NCBI GenBank assembly: GCA_015662785.1
Contig: DQTM01000291.1
Coordinates: forward strand, 1 to 23,062
DNA length: 23,062 nt
Direction: 5' to 3'
From: Sulfurospirillum arcachonense
GTDB taxonomy: Bacteria; Campylobacterota; Campylobacteria; Campylobacterales; Sulfurospirillaceae
Each line of letters opens with the position of its first letter. The first letter of the stretch is position 1. This document shows, piece after piece, positions 1-7,258 of this stretch. A model generated the notes under the pieces. It was given only the letters and a program-made list of their open reading frames with translations, did not search any database and had not been told where the DNA came from. The position numbers were made by a program, and so were the translations under genes.

Positions 1-291
1 GCAAATATAGGGATACTGTTGTCCCCAGCTTATTAGGAAAAATGGGACAGCATTATTTAAGATTCCTGCAACTATAAGTATATACCATGTTTTTTTGTCT
101 TTTGGAAATGAATAATTTTTATATAAAATAACAAGAATCAAAAAGAGTGTAGCAAAACTTATTCTACTAAAAGCAACTAAAAAGGGGAAATGTTTTCTAT
201 CGCTATTTCAATAGCTAAAAAAGAACTTCCCCAAATAGCTGAAAGTATGAGAAGTTGTATATAATCACTTAATTTAGGAAGTTGTACCCTG
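1..291 (-). pseudogene. EamA/DMT-family transporter, frameshifted and cut by the window edge
   Basis: Reading the minus strand from about 288 towards 1 gives a typical EamA (drug/metabolite transporter) N-terminus: a segment containing LLILSAIWGSSFLAIEIA, then NISPF. A TAG stop follows at 179-177. Shifting the frame by one base at the A5 run at 179-183 (T5 on the coding strand) restores PFLVAFSRISFATLFLILV, and the reading continues open to the window edge with FFLISWGQQY. One missing base in the homopolymer explains the break. No ATG, GTG or TTG lies in the expected start position; a GTA codon sits where the family would begin. The remnant directly follows the stop of the aminotransferase gene on the same strand. 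It is either a pseudogene or a homopolymer sequencing error. The 3' part is outside the window, so the state of the rest is unknown. Confidence 0.7.
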
Positions 292-292
292 T

Positions 293-1153
293 TTATAGTG
301 ATACACCTGCTATTTTTAGCGCAGACTCAATATACATCTTTCTCATTTTTTCAAAAACAGGTCCAGGTTTTCCATCACCAATATTTTTACCGTCTATCTC
401 AACTATTGGTAATACAAAAGTTGTAGCACTTGAAAGAAATGCTTCATCTGCATCTAATGCCTCTTGAGGTGTAAAAAGACGCTCTTCTATCAAAATATCA
501 TGCTTATTTGCAATCTCAATTAAAAGTTTTCTTCTAATTCCTGGAAGTATTGAGTTTGAAAGTGGTCTAGTTATGATTACATTGTCTTTTACTATGTAAG
601 CACTTGAAGAAGTTCCTTCAGTTACATATCCATCTTCAACCATCCAACCCTCGTAAGCACCTTTTCTTTTAGCTTCCTCTTTTGCCATACATTGACCTAG
701 AAGTGCTATAGATTTTACATCTCTTCTTTTCCATCTTATGTCTTCTACAAAAGCCACTTTTACTCCACTTTGAGCATAAGGGTTATTGATAACCTCTTTT
801 TTAAAGCCAAAAGCTGTGCAAGTTGTAGGTGTATCTTTTGGGTATGAAAAATCACGAGGAGCAACTCCACGTGTCACTTGCATATAAACTCCACCCTCTT
901 TGATATCATTTTTCTTAACTAGCTCATCAATCATATTTAAAAATTCATTTTTACTCATAGGCCAAGCTAAATCAAGTTCACTTAGACTTCTACCAAATCT
1001 CTCTAAAAAAGGTTCTCTATCCAAAACTGTGTAGTTTACAACTGGTACTACTTCGTAGACACCATCACCAAACATATAACCTCTGTCAAAAACAGAAACT
1101 TTTGCTTCATCAGCTTTAAGATATTCACCATTTAAAAATACTATTCCATTCAT
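293..1153 (-). CDS. dat: Class IV (PLP-dependent) aminotransferase, probable D-amino-acid transaminase
   Basis: The 286-residue protein is a fold-type IV PLP aminotransferase, the family of D-alanine aminotransferase, BCAT (IlvE) and aminodeoxychorismate lyase. The internal-aldimine lysine is probably Lys147 in RRDVKSIALLGQ, and the PLP-nitrogen glutamate is Glu179 in YVTEGTSSS. The N-terminal FLNGEY, FDRGYMFGDGVYE and VTRGVAPRDFSYPK segments resemble bacterial D-amino-acid transaminases more than IlvE. Family members swap amino groups between D-amino acids and 2-oxo acids, supplying D-Ala or D-Glu for peptidoglycan. The length is normal. The ATG is well supported by an AAGGAGG ribosome-binding site at 1160-1166. 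It is followed on the same strand by a broken EamA gene. Substrate choice between D-amino acid and branched-chain L-amino acid cannot be settled by eye. Confidence 0.88.
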   Translation of the reverse strand: MNGIVFLNGEYLKADEAKVSVFDRGYMFGDGVYEVVPVVNYTVLDREPFLERFGRSLSELDLAWPMSKNEFLNMIDELVKKNDIKEGGVYMQVTRGVAPRDFSYPKDTPTTCTAFGFKKEVINNPYAQSGVKVAFVEDIRWKRRDVKSIALLGQCMAKEEAKRKGAYEGWMVEDGYVTEGTSSSAYIVKDNVIITRPLSNSILPGIRRKLLIEIANKHDILIEERLFTPQEALDADEAFLSSATTFVLPIVEIDGKNIGDGKPGPVFEKMRKMYIESALKIAGVSL

Positions 1154-1192
1154 AATAGACCCTCCTTAAAATAAAAGCAAATTTTACTCTTT

Positions 1193-1455
1193 TTAAGATT
1201 TAATCTTCATAAGTTCATTATTTAGTTTTTCGCTCATAGAATCCAATCTGTACTCTCCATAACACTTTGAACAACTAAGTTTGTAGTAGCATCTATTTCG
1301 CCTAGTGATTTTTGAGTTCTCTCTGCTAAGGCTCTTACTTCATCCGCTACTACGGCAAAACCACGCCCATGCTCTCCTGCACGGGTAGCTTCAATAGCAG
1401 CATTTAGTGCTAACAGATTTGTTTGGTCCGCAATGGCTTTAAAGTGACATTAATA
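1193..1455 (-). pseudogene. Methyl-accepting chemotaxis protein signalling-domain remnant
   Basis: The minus strand encodes the hallmark hairpin tip of chemoreceptors: AIADQTNLLALNAAIEATRA followed by GEHGRGFAVVADEVRALAER. This is the region that contacts CheA and CheW. The reading frame is closed upstream by a stop about 10 codons before this segment, so the sensor, membrane and most of the coiled-coil parts are missing. Downstream, the frame ends early after VMESTDWIL, while the +1 frame continues as RLDSMSEKLNNELMKIKS and stops at 1195-1193. That continuation looks like the natural receptor C-terminus, so a second lesion is present. It is a decayed fragment occupying most of the gap between the aminotransferase and pdxJ. 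No start codon or ribosome-binding site serves it. Confidence 0.9.
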
Positions 1456-1486
1456 TCATTTTACATAAAACTAACTGTTTTTTTGC

Positions 1487-1492
1487 TAAAAT
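1487..1492 (+). promoter_or_regulatory. Probable -10 box of the pdxJ-pdxA operon
   Basis: TAAAAT preceded by a T run and a TGC (TGCTAAAAT) lies 21 bp upstream of the pdxJ ATG. T-rich upstream DNA with an extended -10 and no clear -35 is the usual vegetative promoter style in Campylobacterota. An AAGGA ribosome-binding site follows at 1504-1508. Confidence 0.55.
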
Positions 1493-1513
1493 AGAAATAA
1501 AAAAAGGACATCA

Positions 1514-2296
1514 ATGTTACTAGGTGTAAATATAGACCACATAGCAGTTTTAAGAGAAGCAAGAAAAATAAATGACCCAGACCCACTTGACGCAATAAGT
1601 CTTGTAAAAAGAGCAGGAGCTGACCAGATAACAATACATTTAAGAGAAGATAGACGACATATTAATGACATGGATGCACTGCGTATCATAGAAAATTCAC
1701 AACTTCCTATCAATATGGAGTGTGCTATTGATGCAGAAATTATTGATACTGTTATAGATATGAATCCTCATCGTGTTACACTTGTTCCTGAAAAAAGAGA
1801 AGAAGTTACTACTGAGGGTGGGCTTAACTTGATAACAAATTTTAAGACTATCGAAAAAATCAGTAAAAGATTAAAAGAAGCAAATATAGAACTTTCAGTC
1901 TTTATAGACCCTGATATGTTTCAAATCAAAATGGCAAAAAGTTTAGGTGCACAGTGGATAGAACTTCATACTGGACTTTACGCAAATATCTATGCAATGC
2001 TGAACACCAATCTTAAAAATACAAATCACTCTATAAAAGAGCTAGACCTTCCAAGAGAAGCTCTACATGTAAAGCTTCAAGATGCTACAAAACAACTTCA
2101 ATCTTCAGCAAAACTAGCAGATGAATTAGAAATAAAAGTAGCAGCTGGTCACGGACTTAACTACCAAAACGTACGAGCAGTAGCAAATATACCAGAGATA
2201 ATTGAACTAAATATTGGTCAAAGTATCATCGCTCGTAGTATTTTTACTGGTTTTGAAAGTGCTGTAAAAGAGATGGTACATGAAATTAGCCGTTAG
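1514..2296 (+). CDS. pdxJ: Pyridoxine 5'-phosphate synthase PdxJ
   Basis: PdxJ condenses 1-deoxyxylulose 5-phosphate with 3-amino-2-oxopropyl phosphate to make pyridoxine 5'-phosphate, the last ring-forming step of the DXP-dependent vitamin B6 route. The 260-residue protein has the family N-terminus LGVNIDHIAVLREAR. It also has the active-site TIHLREDRRHI segment (His42, Arg44, Arg47), INMECA (Glu69) and AAGHGLNY (His213), all in a TIM-barrel order and at normal length. The ATG has an AAGGA site 5 bp upstream. Its last 17 bases overlap pdxA, which makes the next enzyme upstream in the pathway and supplies the aminoketone substrate, so the two are surely co-transcribed. Residues 184-187 (LHVK) are encoded across a TACATGTA octamer. 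Confidence 0.97.
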   Translation: MLLGVNIDHIAVLREARKINDPDPLDAISLVKRAGADQITIHLREDRRHINDMDALRIIENSQLPINMECAIDAEIIDTVIDMNPHRVTLVPEKREEVTTEGGLNLITNFKTIEKISKRLKEANIELSVFIDPDMFQIKMAKSLGAQWIELHTGLYANIYAMLNTNLKNTNHSIKELDLPREALHVKLQDATKQLQSSAKLADELEIKVAAGHGLNYQNVRAVANIPEIIELNIGQSIIARSIFTGFESAVKEMVHEISR

Positions 2297-3185
2297 TATT
2301 GGAGATATTAATGGCATAGGGCTTGAGATAGCCCTGTGTTCACACGAAACTATAAAAGAGTTTTGTGAACCTATATACTGTATCAATAAAACCATGCTCC
2401 ACTGGGGAGCTGCCTCACTTGAACTTGACGTCCCAAAAGACTTTACATGTAAAGAGTGTGGAGAAATTTTTGAGATAGAAGCAGGGAAAAGTACAAAAAA
2501 GGCAGGAGAACTCTCATACACTAGTTTTTGTACTGCTGTAAAACTTGCTAAAAAAGGTAAAGTAGATGGCATTGTAACACTTCCTATAAACAAAGAGTCA
2601 TGGGAAAAAGCTAATGTTCCTTTTGTAGGTCATACCGATGCTCTTAGTGAGAAAGCAATCATGATGCTAGGTTGTGAAAAGATGTTTACTATACTGTATA
2701 CACATCATATTCCTCTAAAAGACGTTAGTGAAACTTTGACTACTAAGAAGCTAAAAAAGTTTCTTTTAACAGTGCAAAACTCTTTACATGTAGAGAAGAT
2801 TGGCGTTTTAGGTCTAAATCCTCATGCAGGTGATGGAGGAGTTATAGGAGATGAAGATTTTAAAATCAAAAAAGCTATAAAAAAAGCAAATAAGGTATTG
2901 GGTAAAAATGTTTTTATAGGTCCTTTAGTACCTGATACTGCTTTTACATGTAGAAGTAGAGAAAAATTTAAATATTTTATCTGCATGTACCATGACCAAG
3001 GACTCATTCCGTTAAAAGCACTATATTTTGATGAAAGCATTAATGTAAGCCTAAATGCTGGAATCATAAGAACCTCAGTAGACCACGGAACAGCCTTTGA
3101 CATAGCCTATAAAGATAAAAACCCTTCAACTATAAGCTACATCAATGCAATCAAAGAAGCAGTTAATTTATCCTTAAGTAAATAA
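2280..3185 (+). CDS. pdxA: 4-hydroxythreonine-4-phosphate dehydrogenase PdxA
   Basis: PdxA oxidises 4-phosphohydroxy-L-threonine with NAD(P)+; the product decarboxylates to 3-amino-2-oxopropyl phosphate, the PdxJ substrate. The 301-residue protein shows the family start SIGDINGIG and the GHTD motif (His118). The divalent-metal ligands at the dimer interface are expected at His143 (YTHHIPL), His182 (GLNPHAGDGG) and His238 (MYHDQG). The VDHGTAFD motif lies near the end. It is slightly shorter than the E. coli enzyme. The start lies inside pdxJ (17-bp overlap), which implies translational coupling. Three TACATGTA octamers fall in this gene (2444, 2785, 2945), two read as FTC[K/R] and one as LHV. 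A TGCATGTA variant is at 2982, just before the MYHDQG codons. Confidence 0.96.
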   Translation: MKLAVSIGDINGIGLEIALCSHETIKEFCEPIYCINKTMLHWGAASLELDVPKDFTCKECGEIFEIEAGKSTKKAGELSYTSFCTAVKLAKKGKVDGIVTLPINKESWEKANVPFVGHTDALSEKAIMMLGCEKMFTILYTHHIPLKDVSETLTTKKLKKFLLTVQNSLHVEKIGVLGLNPHAGDGGVIGDEDFKIKKAIKKANKVLGKNVFIGPLVPDTAFTCRSREKFKYFICMYHDQGLIPLKALYFDESINVSLNAGIIRTSVDHGTAFDIAYKDKNPSTISYINAIKEAVNLSLSK

Positions 3186-3234
3186 GTGACATAATACGAA
3201 ATCTAGATTAATATTACAAAATAAGGATAAACTG

Positions 3235-3969
3235 ATTAAATTAATACTAACTTTCGTTCTGTTTCTTACTACCGTCTTAAATGCACATTTTCAAGTAATA
3301 AAACCTGAAAATGATGTCGTCACAAACACAAAAACTCAAAAAATTGAGCTTTCTTTCATGCATCCATTTGAACAAACATATATGGAGATGAAAAAACCAA
3401 ATAGTTTTGGTTACTTTCTTGATGGCAAAAAAGTTGATTTAACAGATAAGTTAATTAGCAAAAAAGTAAAAGGCTTTCAAACATGGAGTTATGAGAGAAA
3501 ATTCAAAGAGATGGGAGATTATCAATTTTTTGTTGATCCCGTGCCTTACTTTGAACCAAGTGAAGGTAAATTTATAAGACACTTAACAAAAACAATTATA
3601 GATGTTCACAATGCAGGTGAGGGTTGGGACAGTAAAATTGGATTAAAAGCTGAAATCGTACCTCTTACTCGTCCATATAGTCTGTATGCTGGAAATATCT
3701 TTAGTGGAACTGTTCTTTACTATGGTAAACCTGTTCCTTACGCTGAAATTGAAGTTGAGTTTTACAACGACATGGGTAAATCAGCACCAACTGATAACCA
3801 TATAACACAAGTTATAAAAGCAGATAAAAATGGTGTTTTTCACTATGCTATGCCTTTTAAAGGCTGGTGGGGATTTGCAGCTCTTATTGAAGACGATGTC
3901 AAAATAAAACATGAAGGCAAAGACTATCCAGTAGAGCTTGGTGCCCTTATCTGGGTGAAGACTTACTAA
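3235..3969 (+). CDS. DUF4198 periplasmic component of nickel uptake (NikK-like), start upstream of the first ATG
   Basis: This is a DUF4198 protein, the NikK-type extracytoplasmic component found beside CbiM/NikM in nickel ECF transporters. The first in-frame ATG (3358) would begin inside the domain. The frame is open upstream and encodes a classic signal peptide, IKLILTFVLFLTTVLNA, followed by mature HFQVIKPENDVV, which is how the family normally begins. The likely start is ATT at 3235 (or CTG at 3232), 7 (or 4) nt after an AAGGA site at 3223-3227; both are rare initiation codons. The full product would be about 244 residues. The predicted mature N-terminus is a histidine, a plausible metal ligand. 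The C-terminal third contains a carboxypeptidase-regulatory-like stretch (YYGKPVPYAEIEVEF). It ends in TAATG shared with nikM. The coding extension is clear; the exact codon is inferred. Confidence 0.82.
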   Translation: MKLILTFVLFLTTVLNAHFQVIKPENDVVTNTKTQKIELSFMHPFEQTYMEMKKPNSFGYFLDGKKVDLTDKLISKKVKGFQTWSYERKFKEMGDYQFFVDPVPYFEPSEGKFIRHLTKTIIDVHNAGEGWDSKIGLKAEIVPLTRPYSLYAGNIFSGTVLYYGKPVPYAEIEVEFYNDMGKSAPTDNHITQVIKADKNGVFHYAMPFKGWWGFAALIEDDVKIKHEGKDYPVELGALIWVKTY

Positions 3970-4568
3970 TGCATATAAGTGAGGGTGTACTAAATCCAGA
4001 GATTCTTATAGGGGGAGTAGTGGTATCTCTTGCTTTTACCACTTATGCCCTCAAAAAACTGAAAAATGAAGAGATTCCTTTAGTGGCAGTATTTTCTGCC
4101 CTCTTCTTTTTAGCATCATTTATACATGTACCTGCCGGTCCTGTTTCTATACACCTCATACTAAATGGTATTATAGGTGCTATTTTAGGTGTAAGAGCTT
4201 TTATAGCTATATTCATTGCACTTCTTCTTCAAGGAGTACTGTTTGGTTATGGAGGCATAAGCACACTTGGTATAAATACCCTCAACTTAGCACTTCCATC
4301 ACTTCTTGGTTGGTATATATTGTCTTTACATGTAAAGAGTATTTCACTTAAAAAAGTTCAATACTTTTTAGTAGGATTTACATCAGTATTCGTATCGGCT
4401 CTATTTTTGTCAATCACATTAGCACTAAATGGAGAATCGTTTATAGATGCTGCTAAAGTAGCTTTTTTGGCTCATATTCCTGTGATGCTCATTGAAGGTG
4501 TTATCACTATGTTTGCACTTATGTTCTTAGATAGAGTATATCCTCAGATTTTTAAGCGTGTTAGATGA
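3969..4568 (+). CDS. cbiM: ECF transporter substrate-specific membrane component CbiM/NikM
   Basis: This is the metal-binding membrane subunit of a cobalt/nickel energy-coupling-factor transporter. The protein starts MHISEGVL, matching the family rule that residue 2 is histidine and that the free N-terminus with His2 binds Ni(II) or Co(II). This fixes the start at 3969. HVPAGPVSIHLILNG (residues 53-67, with His62) corresponds to the loop that supplies a further histidine ligand. About six hydrophobic segments fill 199 residues. The flanking NikK-, NikL-, NikQ- and NikO-type genes, and the absence of cobalamin genes in view, favour nickel, used for example by NiFe hydrogenase; that is inference. 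It overlaps the upstream stop by one base and the downstream ATG by four. TACATGTA occurs at 4123 (IHVP) and 4327 (LHVK). Confidence 0.93.
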   Translation: MHISEGVLNPEILIGGVVVSLAFTTYALKKLKNEEIPLVAVFSALFFLASFIHVPAGPVSIHLILNGIIGAILGVRAFIAIFIALLLQGVLFGYGGISTLGINTLNLALPSLLGWYILSLHVKSISLKKVQYFLVGFTSVFVSALFLSITLALNGESFIDAAKVAFLAHIPVMLIEGVITMFALMFLDRVYPQIFKRVR

Positions 4569-4954
4569 AAATACTATTTTTTTTCCTTATGTTAACTTCT
4601 GTATTATTTGGTCACAAACTATATATACTTGCAGATGATGATGGGAAAAGCTTACATGTAAAGAGTTATTTTACAAAAAGCTCTGCATGTAGAGATTGTG
4701 AAGTCAAGATATATAAGAATCAAAAGCTTATTGATAGTGGAAAAACTGATGATGATGGGAAGATAACGTTTAAGCATAAAGCAAAAAATATAGAGATAGA
4801 AGTTACAGCTTCTATGGGTCATAAAAACAGTATTTTATATAGTAGCGAAAACGAAATAATCACTGAAGATAAAAACATAACTGCCAAAAAAATGTTTATG
4901 GCACTTGGAATTATTGCTCTTATCTTTTTTGTTTTAAGAGTCTTTAAAAAATGA
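4565..4954 (+). CDS. NikL-like accessory component of the nickel ECF transporter
   Basis: This is a small 129-residue protein with a signal peptide (MKILFFFLMLTSVLFG), a periplasmic carboxypeptidase-regulatory-like domain (residues about 17-100) and one C-terminal membrane helix (about 108-127) ending in RVFKK. This layout matches NikL, which together with NikK replaces CbiN/NikN in some nickel ECF systems. The predicted mature protein begins HKLYILADDDG, so a histidine would again be exposed at the N-terminus. Cys42 and Cys45 (ACRDC) form a CxxC pair that may bind metal or be redox-active. The start overlaps nikM by 4 bp and the end overlaps nikQ by 4 bp (ATGA). A TACATGTA (4653) and a TGCATGTA (4684) lie 31 bp apart in the coding sequence. 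Family assignment rests on layout and neighbours as much as on sequence. Confidence 0.75.
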   Translation: MKILFFFLMLTSVLFGHKLYILADDDGKSLHVKSYFTKSSACRDCEVKIYKNQKLIDSGKTDDDGKITFKHKAKNIEIEVTASMGHKNSILYSSENEIITEDKNITAKKMFMALGIIALIFFVLRVFKK

Positions 4955-5604
4955 TTTCAACTGCTTTTGCACTTCTCTCAACTACTATCTATAGTTTTGG
5001 ATTGTCATTTTTTGAGAGTATATACATAAGTATGTTTTTACCATCATTTCTTTTAATAATTCTTCAAAAAGAGGCGATTTTAGTAACTTTTAAGAGGCTT
5101 TTTTTTCTAAATATATTTATAGTTATGGTTACTGCTAGTGCTATCATAAATGAAGATTATGAGTTAGCACTTCTACTTTTTCTTCGCTCAAATGCACTTT
5201 TACTTTTTGTTCTGCTCATATTTTATAATAAAACTCTTTTTGACATTGCAACTGGAATGCAAACACTAAGAGTCCCTGACAAACTTTCAAGCCTCTTCTT
5301 TTTTGTTGCAAAGTTTGTTATCATCATAAAAGAAGAATTTGCAATTACAAAAAAAGTAATGAGAGTCAGAAACTTTAGGTCAAAAACTTCTATATTTAGT
5401 TACAAAATATATGCAAATGTTATTGGAATGATGATAGTCAAATGCTTTGATAGAGCCCAAAAACTAAAAAACACAATGATACTAAGAAATTTTCAGGGGA
5501 AAATTTACCAAAGTAAATCTGAAAAATTTAGAACTATTGATTTTGTTATTCTGTTAACAGTAATTTTATCCTTGAGTATTCAATTTGGAAAGGTACACTT
5601 ATGA
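4951..5604 (+). CDS. cbiQ: ECF transporter transmembrane coupling component CbiQ/NikQ
   Basis: This is the T-component that links the metal-binding subunit to the ATPase. The 217-residue protein has several hydrophobic helices in the first half and the cytoplasmic coupling region in the second. The two short coupling motifs, normally A-R-G type, appear as KVMRVRNF (about 144-151) and NTMILRNFQG (about 173-182). Both end in R-N-F instead of R-G-F, a modest departure. It starts at ATGA overlapping nikL and ends overlapping nikO by 4 bp, so translation is likely coupled along the whole operon. The N-terminal part is more divergent than usual, but position and motifs make the call firm. Confidence 0.88.
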   Translation: MISTAFALLSTTIYSFGLSFFESIYISMFLPSFLLIILQKEAILVTFKRLFFLNIFIVMVTASAIINEDYELALLLFLRSNALLLFVLLIFYNKTLFDIATGMQTLRVPDKLSSLFFFVAKFVIIIKEEFAITKKVMRVRNFRSKTSIFSYKIYANVIGMMIVKCFDRAQKLKNTMILRNFQGKIYQSKSEKFRTIDFVILLTVILSLSIQFGKVHL

Positions 5605-6287
5605 GTTGTTCAGTAACCCTAAAAAAACTCTCTTATGAAAATGGTGGAAACACGCTATGCCACAATATAGATTTAAACATAACACATAAAGAAAAAATTG
5701 CAATCATAGGACCAAATGGCTGTGGTAAAACAACCCTGCTTGATATCATTGCAGGGCTCAAACAAAAGAGCTCTGGTTCTTTAGAGCTTTTTCACAATAT
5801 CATTGAGAGTGAAAGTGATTTTAAACCAATGAGAGATTTGATTGGTTATCTTTTTCAAAACTCAGACAATCAGTTCTTAGCTCCTGTAGTTTTAGATGAT
5901 GTTGCTTTTTCTCTTTTAAGTGGTGGTATGAATCAAAAAGAAGCACTTCTAAAAGCCATGATGATGTTACAAGACTTAGGTATAGAGCATTTAAAAGAAA
6001 AAGTAGTATATAACCTCTCTGGTGGAGAAAAAAAGCTTGTAGCACTTGCTGGAGTCTTAGTAACTGAACCAAAACTAATGCTACTAGATGAACCGACCAA
6101 TGGACTTGACTATAAAGTTCAATTAAAACTTGTTGAAATTCTAAAGAAGATAGATAAAAGTATTATTATAGTTTCTCACCATAGAGAGTTTGTAGACTCA
6201 ATCGTGGATAAAGTCTATGAAATTACCCCTGACGGCTTAGTTTTGATTGCAAATCATGCAACTCATATAAAGCCTCACTCTCATTAG
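5601..6287 (+). CDS. cbiO: ECF transporter ATP-binding protein CbiO/NikO
   Basis: This is the ABC ATPase that powers metal uptake. All motifs are present: Walker A GPNGCGKTT (37-45), Q-loop YLFQ (Gln86), signature LSGGE (139-143), Walker B LMLLDEP (159-165), D-loop and switch His193 (VSHHREF). The length of 228 is short for CbiO because the C-terminal domain is minimal. The last ten residues, HATHIKPHSH, contain four histidines, unusual for an ECF ATPase and a possible metal-binding tail. These residues are encoded inside a 65-bp convergent overlap with mnmH, which may constrain them. It is the last gene of the NikKMLQO operon, overlapping nikQ by 4 bp. No terminator is visible between the convergent genes. 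Confidence 0.93.
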   Translation: MSCSVTLKKLSYENGGNTLCHNIDLNITHKEKIAIIGPNGCGKTTLLDIIAGLKQKSSGSLELFHNIIESESDFKPMRDLIGYLFQNSDNQFLAPVVLDDVAFSLLSGGMNQKEALLKAMMMLQDLGIEHLKEKVVYNLSGGEKKLVALAGVLVTEPKLMLLDEPTNGLDYKVQLKLVEILKKIDKSIIIVSHHREFVDSIVDKVYEITPDGLVLIANHATHIKPHSH

Positions 6288-7239
6288 CATTGTCAATAGT
6301 GTAGTCAACCTTTTTTGGTTTTCTATACACTTTGTCATAATACTCAACAAGTAGTATCTCTGCTACTTTTGATAAATCTCTATTTTCATAGCTCTTTATT
6401 GCTTCAAGTTTTGAGTTTTTTGCTATGTAGGGTGTTATTCTCTCCATTGAAGCAAAAAAATACTCATCATCTATGTTGATATAGTCTTTTAAGATTCTCT
6501 CTACTCTTTGCTCTAATGGAGCTGTTATCTCTACTCGAAGGCTAGATTGGAGTCTAGTGTAAAGTAGACTAGGTTGAGTGACTGAGCCTATCTTCTTGCT
6601 CTCTCCTTCAACAAAGATCCAAGAGTTTTCATCTATGCATTGCAGTTTATACGCAAGTTCATTTTGAAAAGCTTTTTGAGATGGTTGTGCACCGTTCATT
6701 AGTCCAAAAGTAGAACCAAAATGATTTGCTAAAGCTTCTAAATCTAATGACGGAGAGAGTTTTTGTATAAGTTCACTCTTACCACACCCAGTGTTTCCAC
6801 CAAGAACTATAAAATTATTGTGTTTGAAATTTTCTATGTAGTTAAGAACATACTGTCTGTACTCTTTGTACCCACGTTCAACTTTATAGACTCTATATCC
6901 CGTTATGGAAAGTATGGTTGCTAGTGAAGTAGAACGAAGCCCTCCTCTAGCACAGTAGATTCCTATCTTACTTCCAATAGAACAAGTTTTATTGATTTCT
7001 TTAAGGTGATTTGCAACATTTTGACAAATGTAGCTAGCACCAAATACTTTTGCATCTTGCTTTGAGTGTTGTACATACATCTCGCCTATTTCGTGGTGTT
7101 CTGCATCACTTAAAGCATAAAGGTTCTTTGCTGTTGGTAGATGTGACTCTTCAAACTCTTTTGGACTTCTAGCATCTATGATTAGCTCATAGTTATCTAT
7201 ATCTTTATAAAAATTATTTATATTTACTTCATTTAGCAT
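6223..7239 (-). CDS. mnmH: tRNA 2-selenouridine/geranyl-2-thiouridine synthase MnmH (SelU, YbbB)
   Basis: MnmH converts 2-thiouridine at wobble position 34 of tRNA Lys, Glu and Gln to 2-selenouridine, via a geranylated intermediate, using selenophosphate. Residues about 12-130 are a rhodanese domain with catalytic Cys96 in YCARGGLRS. This is followed by a P-loop domain with GGNTGCGKS (147-155). The 338-residue length is normal. The presence of this gene implies SelD elsewhere in the genome. The 3' end overlaps the 3' end of the convergent NikO ATPase gene by 65 bp. A perfect TATAAT ends only 5 bp upstream of the ATG, and there is no ribosome-binding site, so the mRNA may be leaderless. Confidence 0.93.
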   Translation of the reverse strand: MLNEVNINNFYKDIDNYELIIDARSPKEFEESHLPTAKNLYALSDAEHHEIGEMYVQHSKQDAKVFGASYICQNVANHLKEINKTCSIGSKIGIYCARGGLRSTSLATILSITGYRVYKVERGYKEYRQYVLNYIENFKHNNFIVLGGNTGCGKSELIQKLSPSLDLEALANHFGSTFGLMNGAQPSQKAFQNELAYKLQCIDENSWIFVEGESKKIGSVTQPSLLYTRLQSSLRVEITAPLEQRVERILKDYINIDDEYFFASMERITPYIAKNSKLEAIKSYENRDLSKVAEILLVEYYDKVYRKPKKVDYTIDNANESEALYELHDLQSKLSRQG

Positions 7240-7244
7240 TTTGG

Positions 7245-7250
7245 ATTATA
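7245..7250 (-). promoter_or_regulatory. -10 box of mnmH with leaderless geometry
   Basis: On the minus strand TATAAT (7250-7245) is followed by CCAAA and then the mnmH ATG (7239-7237). Transcription normally begins about 7 bp after a -10 box, which would put the start at or next to the A of the ATG. Confidence 0.5.
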
Positions 7251-7258
7251 CCAAAAAC

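Noticed and set aside
2207..2593. 128-codon minus-strand frame across the pdxJ-pdxA junction
   Set aside because: Both plus-strand genes are certain and fully overlap it; the product resembles no known family.
3205..3220. A TAATATTA palindrome before the nickel operon as a NikR operator
   Set aside because: It is short, A/T-only and does not show the spaced dyad expected for NikR; chance is likely in such AT-rich DNA.
3358..3969. NikK-like gene starting at the first ATG
   Set aside because: This start removes the signal peptide and the conserved mature N-terminus that are plainly encoded upstream in the same frame, and it lacks a ribosome-binding site.
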